From NCBI GenBank assembly GCA_021234155.1, contig JAJEKV010000002.1:22956942-23020941 (forward strand): a stretch of 64,000 bases of DNA. Reading direction: 5' to 3'. A model generated the notes under the pieces. It was not told where the DNA came from and did no database searches. It saw only the letters and a program-made list of their open reading frames with translations. A program made the position numbers and the translations under genes. The first letter of the stretch is position 1. Each line of letters begins with the position of its first letter. This document shows, piece after piece, positions 11,630 to 22,994 of this stretch. Origin of the DNA: Isoetes taiwanensis (lineage: Eukaryota; Streptophyta; Lycopodiopsida; Isoetales; Isoetaceae).

Positions 11630-14600
11630 ATTTGAAAGGTACCCTTGTTTAATGCTCAAAAACTTGCTGGGCCATGAAAATCTGCATTTGAAGATTGTAG
11701 GAGGAACAATGGGGTACAAAGTTTGCATTCTTGCCACATGTATTTCATATACAACAATTTGGGCATTTCCACTACAAATGTGCATTGTTAAAACAACAAT
11801 AAAAATGATGAAAATGAAAAATGTGTGTCAGGGAGAAAGTGCAATTTGTGTGAAATAAAACTGTCATACATTAATAGCTGTCAAGAAAGCTAGGCATTCT
11901 AGGATATTAACCTCATAATGTATGCCTAGTTAAAACCAATCGTATAGCATGGTGTCATATCATATATAAAGGTCATCTAAGTTGTATTGCTAGGAAGCAA
12001 TTTTTAGGCTATCCACGACACAACCAAAGGGATTCCTAAGCATATGTACATATATAAGTGTATCTAGTGGTATAAACTATCCCCATTCATTGATTGCATG
12101 TGATTGTATGATAAATGATGTACTATCTTGGAAGCCGTGGTTGAGAAAATAGCAAAAATAGCTATCTAAGTGTCCTTCTAAGGTGGCATGTCCTTTGTTA
12201 AATGTTGCATGACATGGGTGTCCTAAGGTGGCATGTCCTTTGTTAAAAACATGGTTGCATGACATGTTCCACATAGGGACGTAAACCTTATCGAGCTTCA
12301 ATGACTATTTGTGCTAGGAATGGTGTTTGATATGCTATGCATTTGTAATGCAATTACCATGTAGTTTTGTTTTCTACTAAAGGAGACAATTGCCTCAAAA
12401 ATTTAATAGACAATAAAAATGGGCTAACAATTGCCTCACAAAATTAACTATTTAAGAAATTTCCATTGTTAAGGAATGCAACATCTACTTTCTCCAATTT
12501 TTTTGTTCTTGGTATGGCATACCCCGAGGTTTAAGTATTTACCCTCATTCAGGCTTAGTAAAGAAATTTCTACGGGCTCCCCTTTTCTCCAGGACATTAT
12601 TGAAGAGGTTTTCTATTGACAACTTATACATTAGCGTCAAATATAGTGCTTGCCACTATTAAATTCCATTATCACCTGCCGATAATTTAATACTTTTATT
12701 GAAGCCATAGCATATACAAACATCTTCAAGCTATAGCATGTACAGACATCTAGGTTCAATAAACTGCTCTTATTAATATAAATAAGCTTACTCAATCCTA
12801 AAAATATTCCTTCTTATAGACAACCTTCTATCCCGCCTTCATAGACCTGTTGCAGAGCAATCAAATCCAAAGTGTTAAGGACTTATGGCAATAAGGCAAA
12901 ACACAAAATAAATAACATTAGGTAGTAGAAATCTAAAGAAGAGCTCTGCCAATATTGTGGTTGTATTAGCAATAGTCAAGATGTGATCTCTAGCAAATGG
13001 AGTTGCAAAAACTGTTATAGTACTTCAGTATGGGAACTTCAGGTTTATGTAGGTCTGAGTTACAATATAAATTTATTGTAACTGAGGACCAAATTGCTAA
13101 GACAATTTGCTCACCTGTCAGAATGGTATCTACCTAGTTCTGGTCATTAAGCTGCAAGATTCACATATTAGAATGCCATGTGAATATCATAAGTCCATCC
13201 TCTTCTCCTATGTTGCATTTCCTCATCAATCCTGAATAGCAAAAGAAAGGAGGTTCAGATCCAGAGGAACAATCAAGCAACAATGTCTTGTTACCTTGCA
13301 TGTGGTCGAACATTAAGAAGAAAATTACATGGGAAGCCCTTCAAAGTGTAAAGGCTTGAAGCATCCATCTTGAGAGGTTCCTTAAGTTGAGAAAACCTCT
13401 ACGGAACTGCTGAAGTGTCCTGTCACATGGCACATACAACATTGAGAGGACAGGCACATACAACATTGAGAGGACAGGCCCATTGAAGCTTTTAAAAATC
13501 TGGGTTGGCTATATGAAGCAACTTGCCTGTAAGTAGCTTCTTGGGCCCTCTTGCATGCCATTCCTTACAGATCATTTTTGCAGTCTGTAAGTAGCTTCTT
13601 GGGCCCTCTTGCATGCCATTTCTTACAGATCATTTTTGCAGTCAATGCGTCTTCATATTTGATGCAGCAAGAGCTAGGACTAAACCCATCAAGGAATATG
13701 TACTGGTCTAACTGGTCAAGTCGCATGGATTCTCTGAAACTACTACATGTTCACCAAGTTCAGGAATAAGATAATTTATATTACATTCAAAGTAACAAAT
13801 GGCACAAATACCTGCGATGGATCTAAAACAATAATTACAATGACTAAAGTATTTCGAAAACCATGTTCGATCTCTTGCAATGTTCATAAAATCTTCTGTC
13901 ACCTCAACTCCAAAGTAAAAGTTTACCTTGATGCAGTTTAATGAAGAGTCTTTTTTAGCAGATGCATATCTGGTTGCAAAACCTACAAATAGAGATACCT
14001 ACAAATAGAGATGCATTCGATTGTCAAAGCCAACAAACAATAAAATCACAAACAGTATTTCTATACTCCACCTTGTAATGTAAACCCTTATTTGCTTCGA
14101 GTTTAGAATAGAAGCCACAGCTAACCATCGAGTTCAGATATGTTCAATAAGCACAAATTAAGTTGTGTCCTTAATGACCTGTGGTATCAATCCATGTCAG
14201 CATCTTCTGTAATCACTATAAAGAACCTTAAAGAAAAGGGCAAAGAAATACCTTGATTAGACATGAATCTTCAATGGAAGAACAAACTGATGCGAGAAGA
14301 AAAAATTTATATCTCCAAACTTCAAATGCCGGAATGTCAAAACCACCAGAGCTGTTGTGCCTTGATGCTAAATGCACATGCATCCTATCGAACTATATGC
14401 CCCAGATAAGTAAATGAAGACCTAAAGCATTTAACAGATAACAATACATGTAGATAACTCATCTGATTTTGGCAGATTTAGGGCAAAATTAGTCTGCAGC
14501 ATTAAATCCATGATCTGATACGCAACTATACCCCAAAGAAGAAGCAAACTTAGTCTGAGGCATCACACCATGCCTAATACTTCCAGAATCATCCCCGGGC

Positions 14601-15690
14601 AATCATATAATGTTTGAAAACCTGGAAGCAGCTGCAGTATTCAGAAATTAGCGTGAACGAAAAAAAAGGAGAGAGGAGAGAAACTTCCGGTAGAACATGG
14701 CACAGAGCTGCTTCTGGCGCTTGATAATCCGTCCCAAAGTGGACCTGGATACCACCTGTAAGCATGCACAATCATGCATGATTTTACAAAAATAAGGTGC
14801 GCAAATCCCTTTGAAGATATCATCGTCTCTGTGGTGGAAATCAAAGGGCAAAAAATCATAGGAAAACGCCCACGATTTTTGGAAACCGGTAAGTTTTTCC
14901 GGAGTTCAGAAATCCCAAAATCATAGGAAATTAAGTTAACAAAAATTCCAAAAAGATTTTTAGCCAAACCGGAAAATCTCAAATTAACAAGAAAGAGAAT
15001 TCATTGCTTAAAATGTTTAGGGAGTTATAGTGACTATTTGATTTATTACGTTATAGTGCTCATGTTTTTGTATAGTCTAAGGCATGAGTTAATGAATATA
15101 TGCTCCAACTTATATGCAATAATGTACATTGCTACCACTTTTTTTGTACAATTATCAATGTTGGACTCATTACCATAATTGAAGTAGACATTCATTAGTA
15201 CTTATGCGTGACTAGAACATGTCAGAACATCACGAAACAAGATGAACACATTACAAAGCTTGGGCAAAAGTCCAGATGAAACTATGACTTGGCCCATACG
15301 TTACTACCACTTTGGGGTCACAAGCACAAACTATCAACTTTGATTAGATACTATGAAGTCACACATTCACATCTTTCATAAAGCTCTAAACTTACCCTAA
15401 ACGTTATGCGTTTCTTTTATGTCTACCCGCTATTCCACATATACATCCCATAATTTCTATCCATTCCATGTGCCCAAGGATGCCTAAACCCTAAACCATC
15501 ACATTTGGCACTTCATTGCAGGTACTTACACAATTACATCTACAAATTTTTATTCCACGTAAAAATTACAGTGCATCTATTGATTCCACACGTCTAGGAC
15601 TAATGCTCGGCATCATCGGGCACACATTTCTAGTCCATATTAAAATCACCATTAATAGCCTCGCTGACATGGTTGATTAGGTGTATACAC
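11630..15690. other. Long stretch without recognised genes; small tandem repeats
   Basis: There are local duplications: AAGGTGGCATGTCCTTTGTTAA twice near 12180-12245 (shorter identical core AAGGTGGCATGTCC), GGCACATACAACATTGAG twice at about 13429-13475, and a 58-bp unit starting CTGTAAGTAGCTTC twice at about 13526-13641. I see no convincing coding homology on either strand. Confidence 0.45.
13526..13641. repeat. 58-bp tandem duplication
   Basis: CTGTAAGTAGCTTCTTGGGC and the following bases through TTTTTGCAGT are repeated directly with one substitution. The near identity implies a recent slip or unequal exchange. Confidence 0.8.
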
Positions 15691-15699
15691 ATGCATGAT

Positions 15700-16790
15700 C
15701 CCCCACTCTTACCACTTGTCTATCCATTTGACTATTATCCAACGTCCAAATCTATCTATTTGACTAAAAGTAACATTGAGGGAAGGCTTCCAAGCAGTGA
15801 GGACAATAGCCTTAGATGACTTAGCAGCAACAACCAAGGCATTGTAATTAGAACCCACAGTTTCGGTCAACTTTTGCATACCACCTCTACAACACTTGTG
15901 CTCTTGAAGACAACAAAAATCCATCAATAACTTGGAAAGCTAATTAGATATTTGGCTCCTTTCACATGGGGGAGAAGCCATTCCCCTCACATTCCATGAT
16001 AATAGGTTCATCAAGATGCATGAAGATCTTCTATATCCATTTCAACGGCATCATTTTCTGTGGTCTCAAGTAGGAGAGCGGTCCATAATGTTTTGGAGAT
16101 TGATAAGCAAGAGCCTCCTCTCTATTCCATCCTTTTGTTGTATATAATATCTGGCAAAGGAAAGCCTATGTTCAGATCATCCCTCCCAATGGAAGTGCAT
16201 GTTTGGCCGGCTCCTTCTATATGCTGATGTATAGGTGGTAATGGTGAGCCTCTCCTCTGGTCAACCTTTTTATCCGTAACTTCAGAAGAACATGATGCCA
16301 AATAGACATACTTATTGCGCACCGTTTTCTTAAAATTGACTGTCTGCCACTCTTCATTCATCATTTCATGCCTTTTTTACTTCTCTTGAATAGCTTGCAA
16401 CCTACGCCATGGATCATCATCAAGTGGTTGAGTTGGGTAGGAAGAGAAGGGATTGATTGCATAGGAGTGGAGGATACAACAATAGGACATAACGGCACAT
16501 GAGCAACAATAAGATATGTGGTCACAACATGAGTGGAAGAGGCAGGTGCAGTAGTAGTAGAAAGAACGGGCTTAAAGGGTGATGCAATGCGAGCGGAAAA
16601 AGTATCAATATCAAAAAACATCTTCCTTAGCTTGGCAGAGTTTGATAGTGAAGCAAAAATAGGCAAAAAGAAAACACAAATGCGGGGACCATTGACAATA
16701 GGGTGGGCAAGATGCAACAGCAAACCATGAACTTGCAGTTCAATTGAAAAGCCTTTTCCTCCTTTGTCTTTAGGGACCTTCACACAACTT
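15700..16790 (-). mobile_element. LINE fragment: ORF1 C-terminus and endonuclease start
   Basis: This is a second copy of the family at 341-1190. After the ORF1-like frame (16783-15990) the minus strand gives SWNVRGM and then, across a frameshift, DFCCLQEHK (about 15927), followed by LTAWKPSLNVTF and a GRW-II pattern. WNVRG, the CLQE/H-K motif and the TAW-P-SL box are the usual order of an APE-type LINE endonuclease. The glutamate of the CLQETK-type motif is present. The sequence ends near 15700, before the GDFN and SDHxP motifs, so the reverse transcriptase is missing. Stops and frameshifts show it is a relic. Its 5' break falls at nearly the same place as in the first copy, after the motif PKDKGGKGFS. 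Confidence 0.75.
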
Positions 16791-17119
16791 TTCAGATGAG
16801 AAGCATTTCTTCTTGTTCAGCATGAGGATTCTTTGTTACAAATAAAAATAATGCTTATCCTTGCGAAGCATAGGCTTCGTAGGTTTAGCTTTTCGTGCCA
16901 AAAGAAAAAAGGATAAGAAAGGGAATGCCCAGACGTCTTGATGGATATTGCTTGAGCAAAATGATCTTATTTGTTCGCTGGGAGCCTCCATAATACAACA
17001 TATTTAAAGCCTTGAAATAATAAAAGATGGTCCGATATAGTGAAATACTATGTTCTTCTCTGCCAACAAATGCCTCATGATGTGGTTTCATGGAACTCCA
17101 TGACCTCAGTCTTTTCTAG
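16791..17119. other. No feature recognised
   Basis: This is AT-rich sequence between the LINE fragment and the PPR relic. I see no motif I can support. Confidence 0.4.
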
Positions 17120-17530
17120 ATTTGGGTAGTTGAAAGATGCAATCCAAGTCTTCAAACATATACCATTTCGTGATTTATTCTATTCTATTCTATTCTATTC
17201 TATTCTATTCTATTCTATTCTATTCTATTCTATTCTATTCTATTCTATTCTATTCTATTCTATTCTATTCTTCGAATATCATGATTGCAACATACTGACA
17301 CAAGGAATAACGAAAAGAATCCATTCAATTGTTTGAGTGGATGCCACACTGGGCAATGTCATCTCTTGGAGTACCATATTAGTAGGCATTAAGCAATAGG
17401 GCAAAATAGAAGAATCACTTGGATGTGCCTGAAAGAAATGTTATTTCTTGGACAACCATGATTGCATGTTATGCGGAGCATGGACTTTTAGATAGAGCTC
17501 GTCAACTGTGAACTCTTGCAAGGCATGCCT
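17120..17530 (+). pseudogene. Pentatricopeptide-repeat (PPR) gene relic
   Basis: Disconnected plus-strand frames give DAIQVFKHIPFRDL (17133-17175) and, after the microsatellite, NVISWTTMIACYAEHGLLDRAR (split here as NVISWTTMI / ACYAEHG / LLDRAR, about 17435-17510). These match the plant PLS-class PPR signature A-x-VF-x-x-(M/I)P-x-R-(D/N)-V-x-SW-x-x-(M/L)I. PPR proteins bind organelle RNA and guide editing, splicing or stability. Here the frame is broken by the (TATTC) array, several stops and frame changes, so it is a pseudogene fragment of at most a few repeats. The identification rests on motif recognition only. Confidence 0.6.
17176..17270. repeat. (TATTC)19 microsatellite
   Basis: There are nineteen uninterrupted copies of the pentamer over 95 bp. 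The same pentamer (in either orientation) forms the 3' tail of the LINE at 46658 and of short repeats at 26084, 51660 and 61957, so this array may be a relic LINE/SINE tail inserted into the PPR gene. Confidence 0.95.
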
Positions 17531-18154
17531 TACTAAAATGTACCTGCATGGACTGATATAAGTTTAGCTTGTTAGCTTGAAGAGGCACTTCACTTTTTCA
17601 AATAATGCCACAGAGCGAGCATAGGCTTAAACCCGTTCCATTAGTTGGATCGGAGGACCAAACAGTGAAGAGTTTATAACACAGGTATGATTGGTATTCT
17701 TATCTTATGAATGATCCAAGAGGTTGATATGCCACAGTTGAAGACTTTATGACTCATACAAATGTGGGTTCAATAGCTGGTGAATCTAGTTGGGAAGACA
17801 GTTTTGGAGCATATGCATCTGCGACCTCCTTGAGTGTGGGCAACATTGCATTACCTAAAATGTTAGATCCTGTAACATCTCCAAACATCTTGAAAGCATC
17901 AATAGGCGCAAGGTCATCCACAAAGAGATAATTGAAAGTGAATTTTGAGCTTATATTGTTGTTCAAATGCATCCTTGTATACTAAAATTGATAACTTGCA
18001 GGATTTTTTAATACGTCCATTGATCGAAATAGGGTGTCATGAGTCTCAGGTTAGGCTCAAAGTATAAATTTGGAGCCTATAAATTACGAAATAAGTAGTA
18101 TAACAGACCATTCAATTGAATTTTTTCCCATTTTTATTTCCTTGTTTAGTTCCG
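17531..18154. other. No gene recognised
   Basis: A 72-codon minus-strand frame at 17754-17972 and an overlapping plus frame are present, but I find no family resemblance. AT-rich. Confidence 0.4.
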
Positions 18155-18430
18155 CATCTTTATTTAATTTAATTTAATTTAAATATATTGATCAAGCCAT
18201 TTAGGCCCCCAGGCCTCTATGGCAAAATTTACAACATGTTCAAAGCACTAGTCTAGTGCACCACTGGCTTCAATCAAATGAGCATGTATAAAAAGCTCTA
18301 AAATCTCCTCTATTTCTTTAAAAACCTCTTTTATATAGATGCTCAGATTACACGGTGGTAGGTTAAAAAATGAATATAAATCTGTAACATCAATATTGTG
18401 CTTAGCACATATATGTGCATATGCTGGACA

Positions 18431-19279
18431 TTATAGAAGTGCATGTTCCTCTGTTTCAACTTCTAGCTCCAAACAACTATAACAAAACCTCTGGTGTGTT
18501 GGTGTCCCATCCCATCTACCCGTTTCAATGTGTAGATGATGAGATGAAAGGCTGACTCGAGATATGAGAATCCTGTTCCGTCTGCTAATTTGTGAGAGTA
18601 AATAGTCTTGTTCCTTATACTCATGCATCGGATTAATATGCATCATATAGTAGTGCTTCTTTTTATCAGAACTTTCATCAAGCATCCATAGACCTTTAAC
18701 AGCTGTTTTTGTAATGTACTTACGTACCTCCTGAAAACTGGTTATGGTTGGCCATTCAGCATCTCCGATCCACTTCTTAGTCCATTTCACCACATCTGCA
18801 AACCAGCCACTATATTGAGATTGAATGAGCGCTTGATGAGGAAGTCTATCATCTGGCATGGCCCTAATCCTGTTCACATATATCACCGTGTGACACAATG
18901 CCTACAGTTCTAGAGGAAAAAAACCTGTTTCGGCAAGCATCATGTGATATGGTGTCTGCGGCTTTACACCAAGTTCCTCTAATAGGAATCGTTTTTGCAC
19001 TTTTTCTATTTTTTCCCAGCTCTTTTGTGACAAACCAGGCCCCCAGACTGGGGTTCCATATAACACCACAGATCTGATTTTTACTCCGTAGAGCATTCTC
19101 CTTAATTTCCAATGTAAGAAATTATTGGCTCGGCATATGTTTAGCATGCTATATAGAGTTCTCAACCCACCAGATGCTCTTTTTATTGCTGCTGCATTCC
19201 ATTTGTAATTATTGGAGAACTCAATCCCCAAGTATTTATACTCTGAGACCTTTTCCATCCTTTCCTCCAACCACCACAA
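18431..19279 (-). pseudogene. LINE ORF2 C-terminal region
   Basis: Two frames (19279-18902 and 18898-18431) continue from the RT: EYKYLGIEFSNNYKW, then LRRMLYGVKIRSVVLYG and PVWGPG, ending with RRNRILISRVSLSSHHLHIETG and the cysteine cluster CYSCLELEVETEEHALL, which fits a CxxC...H zinc-binding tail (the final Cys lies past a frame change). YLGI is the usual end of the LINE RT thumb. The region probably helps bind the element's RNA 3' end. The same RRILIAS / HRLCIETG boxes occur at 47029-47232 in the other LINE. A stop or frameshift at about 18900 separates the halves. Confidence 0.75.
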
Positions 19280-20196
19280 TTTTGGATTTATTCACATTAA
19301 CCTCCATCTTTTTACTGTCACAAAACTCCTTCAGGACATTCAAATGACGCTGCAGACCTTCTGCTGACCTAGATATTAATACAATATCCGCAAACAACAA
19401 CGAGAATTGTATGACAAATTTCCCCAGCCGGGCTCCCAATCCACCTAATCTGGTCATCCAATTTTCTAGTTCGTCTATACACAAACCAAAAAGTGTAGGC
19501 GAACACGGGCACCCTTGTTTAACACCTATAGTGTTTGCAATTTGGTCTGATCCATTAAAGGGAAATGACAACTCAACTAAAACTTCTTTATATAAGCATG
19601 AAACAGCATTCCTTAACTTTCAAAAGAGGTACACGGAGCATTTCAAGTCGAGCCGCTATGTCTTTTCTTTGTATTCGATCGAATGCTTTTGTTAAGTCAA
19701 CAAATGCAAAGTAGCGCTTGTTTCCTGAACCTTTTGCTCCTTCTGCGATAACTCTTAAGGCCACAAGATGGTCTAATGTAGAGTGCTGACTCCTAAATCC
19801 CGCTTGTCCATATGCCCTCTCATCGTGCTCATCTGCCCATGCTGTCAATTTATTTTCCAGCATGGAAGCAAATAGTTTTGCAAAAACATTACTTATCAGA
19901 ACTGTCCTGTAATTTCTGACATCGTCTTTGCTACCATTTTTGTGAATCGGCACTACTCTGTTTGTGCTCCACTCTCTTGGGAATCTTCCTGTAAGTAAAG
20001 CTTCATTGCATATTTCCACTAAAACTAGGTGCAATTGATGCCCACCCCATTTAAACAATTCTGAGCACATCCCATATGAATCTTTAGCTCTTCCATTTGC
20101 CATGTGTTTCAAAGCGTGTTCCACATCTGCTATTGTAAATATTGGTACCGGATCGCCTTCACAACCAATATCACTTGGACTATCAGTGTTATACAA
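19236..20196 (-). pseudogene. LINE reverse transcriptase domain
   Basis: The minus-strand frames 20196-19588 and 19571-19236 carry the RT motifs in order: NGRAKDSYGM, PIHKNGSKDDVRNYR, AGFRSQHSTLDH, FAFVDLTKAFD (motif A, catalytic Asp present), GVKQGCPCSPTLFGL (motif B), and LLFADIVLIS (motif C). Motif C should contain two adjacent aspartates (F/YADD); here one Asp codon is missing near 19382-19395, which should abolish polymerisation. A frame change near 19580 separates motifs A and B. The enzyme would copy element RNA at a nicked target by target-primed reverse transcription. The sequence is LINE rather than LTR or group II type because of GCPxSP and the YLGI end. Confidence 0.85.
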
Positions 20197-20281
20197 TTCA
20201 GAAACCCATTGTAATAAATCATTTTCTACAAGATTTCCAACCTGTGTATGCTGCTTAGTTTTGTTCCAAAACTTTTTTGAG

Positions 20282-21382
20282 TCAGTTGCAATTTCTTCTA
20301 TTAACTTTTCCTCGTGTATGCGCTGCCATACCCTTTTTTTTATCTTTTACTAGATTCCTATACCGTGCTCTGATTGCATCATCATTTGGCGCCTGTTTGC
20401 AATCCTGTTTCGCAGCATAGCATTCATGATCAAACCACTTGCTACGATGATATTTATTATGCTTGGAGAACCCAAATACCTCACCTGCTTTATCCATGAT
20501 AATTTTCTTCAAAGTGCTACTCTTTTCATCAAACTTATTTGGCCATACAACTTCTGTTATCGCAGCATCTATAGCTTCCTCATATTTGCTAGCCAGCTTA
20601 TATCTTACTTTGAGGTTCGGTGGAGGCACCTGCTCTGGTGTGTTAATGATTTTTTCTGGAACCACCTCAAAACATATGGGCGCATGATCTGAGTCTGGTT
20701 GCCTGTCCATAATAGTGAAATTGTGAATGAATTTCATATCTTCTGCTCCTCCTAGTAACAAGTCTACAACACTACTTCCATTCGGTTGATAACATGTATG
20801 CTTGCCTGAGAAGGGATATGCAGATATCCCGTTGTAAATTATCAAATTCAATGCTTCACATAAAGCCAAAACATGCTCGCCCATTCTGTTCCTGATCATA
20901 GGATCCCATGACTTACGGGGCCACGCTTCTTGCTCTGGGGTTTCTAATAGCCACAAGAAGTCTTTCTCTCCTGATAATATAGAAGCTTGCTTATCGCCAA
21001 CTCTGCCATTTAAGTCACCTGCTACAAATAGTGTACCCTTTTCCCTGTATTTACATATGTCACGGGCCAGACAAACAAAGGGATCGCTGGGATTTAATTC
21101 AGGATGATCATATACTTTGGATGGATAAGGATCTAGCGGCGCAAAATATACAATTGCTATATATATTTCCCTGCTTTTATTTTGGAGCTTCAGCCATAAA
21201 TATTGTTTGTACTTACTTGTATTGCTGATTGTGATATTCTTAATCAAATTCTTCCTGACATAGCACGCCAATCCACCCCAACCACGTTGGCTTGTGCCTT
21301 TTTCATTCCATGTAGAACCAATCATTTCAAAATCTTGTGTTAGTTTCGTGTTCCCATGTCTCTGTGAAAGCTATAATGTCAT
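20282..21382 (-). pseudogene. LINE endonuclease domain, C-terminal part
   Basis: The 21325-20282 frame encodes the exonuclease-endonuclease-phosphatase fold of APE-type LINEs: AFTETWEH at the disrupted start (21382-21350), GGLACYVR, VYFAP, LFVAGDLNGRVG (metal-site GDxN), GSSVVDLLL, and SDHAPICFEV (catalytic SDH). The N-terminal strand with WNVHGL lies beyond the insertion, at about 22450. Removing 21383-22395 joins ELFAK and NDIIAF in one frame, so the insertion struck a coding LINE. A small frameshift lies near 21345. After the endonuclease, the linker toward the RT contains KYHRSKWFDHECYAAK, a box often seen there in LINEs. Confidence 0.85.
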
Positions 21383-22034
21383 TCTAGAATGGGACTCGCA
21401 TGAAACGCCCGTTAGACTTGCTTCTCATTCATCTCAGCAGATTTTTCTACAATGGTGGATAGTGAGTAGCCGCACACATGCGAACTACCCACAAAAATAA
21501 AAGGAAAATCCAATTATATCATTTGGACCCCAACAAATTACAATGCTAATAGAGATTGGGCTAGTGTACCTGCCGAAAGCTTATCACCGGGATTAAAAAA
21601 CCCCGCCCTTTCGGGTTTTCGAGGAAAAACCCTAGTGATAAGCCTTCGACAAGGGGCTTGGACAAACGCAAGGCATAAAAAACGCTCCCAAAACCCACGA
21701 ATGGAAAAGTCGAAACAGACGCCGCTCGCTCACCTGTACCTGCACATCACCAACAAAACAACAAGACAAAACAAACCTCCCGTGAGTGGAGGGCTGACAC
21801 GCGCGCATGCCACGCGATAAAAATACAAAACAAAGAAGGGGGAGGGTGGGTTCCGCGAGGAGAATAAAGGTGCTGGCGAGAGAGAAGAGGAAGCGCCGAT
21901 GAGATGTTGCTGCAGAATCATGCCTAAAATAGCGAACTCCCAACCAGAATGGGCATGCGCCGCCCGCATGCATGCAAAACATGCATGCTCGTCCCATTCT
22001 AGAATGGCGATCCGATATCTCGGATCGATGGGAT
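21383..22034 (-). mobile_element. Helentron-like non-autonomous rolling-circle element, copy 1
   Basis: Strand is arbitrary. The left end is TCTAGAATGGGACTCGCATG. Near the right end is the inverted form CATGCTCGTCCCATTCT, then the palindrome CCATTCTAGAATGG and the hairpin CGATCCGATATCTCGGATCG, ending ATGGGAT. Asymmetric terminal inverted repeats with a subterminal hairpin at one end, insertion between T and T, no target duplication and head-to-tail copies are features of Helentrons and their short derivatives. An internal module at 21592-21640 (GGATTAAAAAACCCC ... GGTTTTCGAGGAAAAACC) recurs in other repeats of the window. No coding capacity. Confidence 0.7.
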
Positions 22035-22395
22035 TCTAGAATGGGACTCGCATGAAACTAACAAACCGCCCGAATACCAAAGGACTTCCTTACAAACTAG
22101 GATCGAGGACGAAGGTCACAGGACGAAGGCTAAAGGCCGGAAAAGGACAGCAAGAAAGAAACGCCAAATTGGCCAAACCAAGCAGGGAGAAGCCCCTCCC
22201 CTGCCTGGGAAACAAATCACGGAGAATAAGGTACTGCTGAGAGAGAAGAGGAAGCGCCGATGAGATGTTGCTGCAGAATCGCGCCTAAAATAGCGAACTC
22301 CCAACCAGAATGGTCATGCGCCGCCCGCATGCATGCAAAACATGCATGCTCGTCCCATTCTAGAATGGCGATCCGATGTCTCGGATCGATGGGAT
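22035..22395 (-). mobile_element. Helentron-like element, copy 2 in tandem
   Basis: This starts TCTAGAATGGGACTCGCATG directly after the end of copy 1 and finishes with the same CATGCTCGTCCCATTCT, palindrome and hairpin (CGATCCGATGTCTCGGATCG). Its right 180 bp match copy 1, but the left interior is different sequence, so it is a distinct derivative sharing termini. It lies head-to-tail with copy 1 inside the LINE endonuclease. Confidence 0.7.
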
Positions 22396-22483
22396 TCTTT
22401 GCAAAAAGCTCTCTGTTGCTTAGGATCTTGCTTTCTGTCAGTCCATGTACATTCCAAACCATGATTCGGAGGGCCTCGTACCC

Positions 22484-22950
22484 CTATGCTTTATTCCTTA
22501 CAACAATGCGATTGTTTATGATGTATGCATTCTTGCCTTCATTTTTTAGTTTTCGAACCTCTTCCAATAACAATTTTCTTTCCTTCTGTTGCTCCACAGT
22601 CAGATCATCATTCAGCCAAACTTTTTGCCCTTTCAGATGGCTTCGATGCTGCATTATCCTCTCACGTGCTTCCCTTGAAACAAGCTTAATAAGTACTGGT
22701 CTAATTCGTCCTTCTGTTTTCTTTCCCAGTCTTTTACAGGTTTTAACTTCTGGATTATGCAGATGCATTGTGTTTGCAAAGAAGTTGGCAATCACTGCTT
22801 CTGTATCTTCATTTTCGTCTTCTAACAGTCCAGCAACAATAATATTTTTCGCACGATTTGCACGGTCTTCATGCTCTGTAATCCTGTTCTGTCCTTGAGT
22901 AAACAAATCTGAGACTTTATTATAATTAGTTACTTGAAGCTCCATTTCAT
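22484..22950 (-). pseudogene. LINE ORF1-like RNA-binding protein
   Basis: The minus-strand frame reads a polar coiled-coil-like start (VTNYNKVSDLFTQGQNRITEHEDRANRAK, quoted here only as its ends VTNYNKV and HEDRANRAK), then NIIVAGLLEDENED, a helix with FFANTMHLHNPEV, KRLGKK, RPVLIKLVSREARERIM, LKGQKVWLNDDLT, and AYIINNRIVVR. The series NIIVxGL / RP-L-K / LKG-x-VW-x-DDLT / G-AYI matches the RRM-like ORF1 proteins of several LINE clades, which coat the element's RNA. The frame extends further upstream to 23056 through an unrelated copia scrap read backwards, so I end the protein near 22950. The true start codon is not evident. Confidence 0.75.
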
Positions 22951-22994
22951 TAAAGTGGGTCGAATTCTGACGTTTGGGGAACAGGCAGCTGAGG

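Larger units (their letters stand above)
18155..22950 (-). mobile_element. Nearly complete APE-type LINE, interrupted by Helentron-like insertions
   Basis: In minus orientation the element has an ORF1-like protein (22950-22484), an endonuclease beginning WNVHGL (about 22450), a foreign insertion (22395-21383), the rest of the endonuclease, a reverse transcriptase, a C-terminal region with a zinc-binding motif, a 3' UTR, and an AAATT-type pentamer tail (about 18190-18155). The order ORF1-EN-RT with a simple-repeat tail and no LTR defines a non-LTR retrotransposon. I see no RNase H domain. The protein is related to the fragment at 46658-48190 (shared KYLGIEFS, LLFADxV / YADDV, and PVLLYG/VLYGTPVWG boxes). 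Frameshifts and a damaged catalytic box make it inactive. Confidence 0.85.

Noticed and set aside
17130-17336. Frame with repeated FYSIL residues
   Set aside because: Translation of the TATTC microsatellite.
20102-20353. Plus-strand frame with Cys/Ser-rich residues
   Set aside because: Antisense of the LINE RT; no independent support.
21592-21640. Rho-independent-type terminator
   Set aside because: The hairpin with T run resembles one, but the context is a eukaryotic transposon and the module recurs in several repeat families.
22260-22898. 212-codon plus-strand frame
   Set aside because: Antisense of LINE ORF1 and the Helentron-like insertion; no homology, Ser/Phe-rich.
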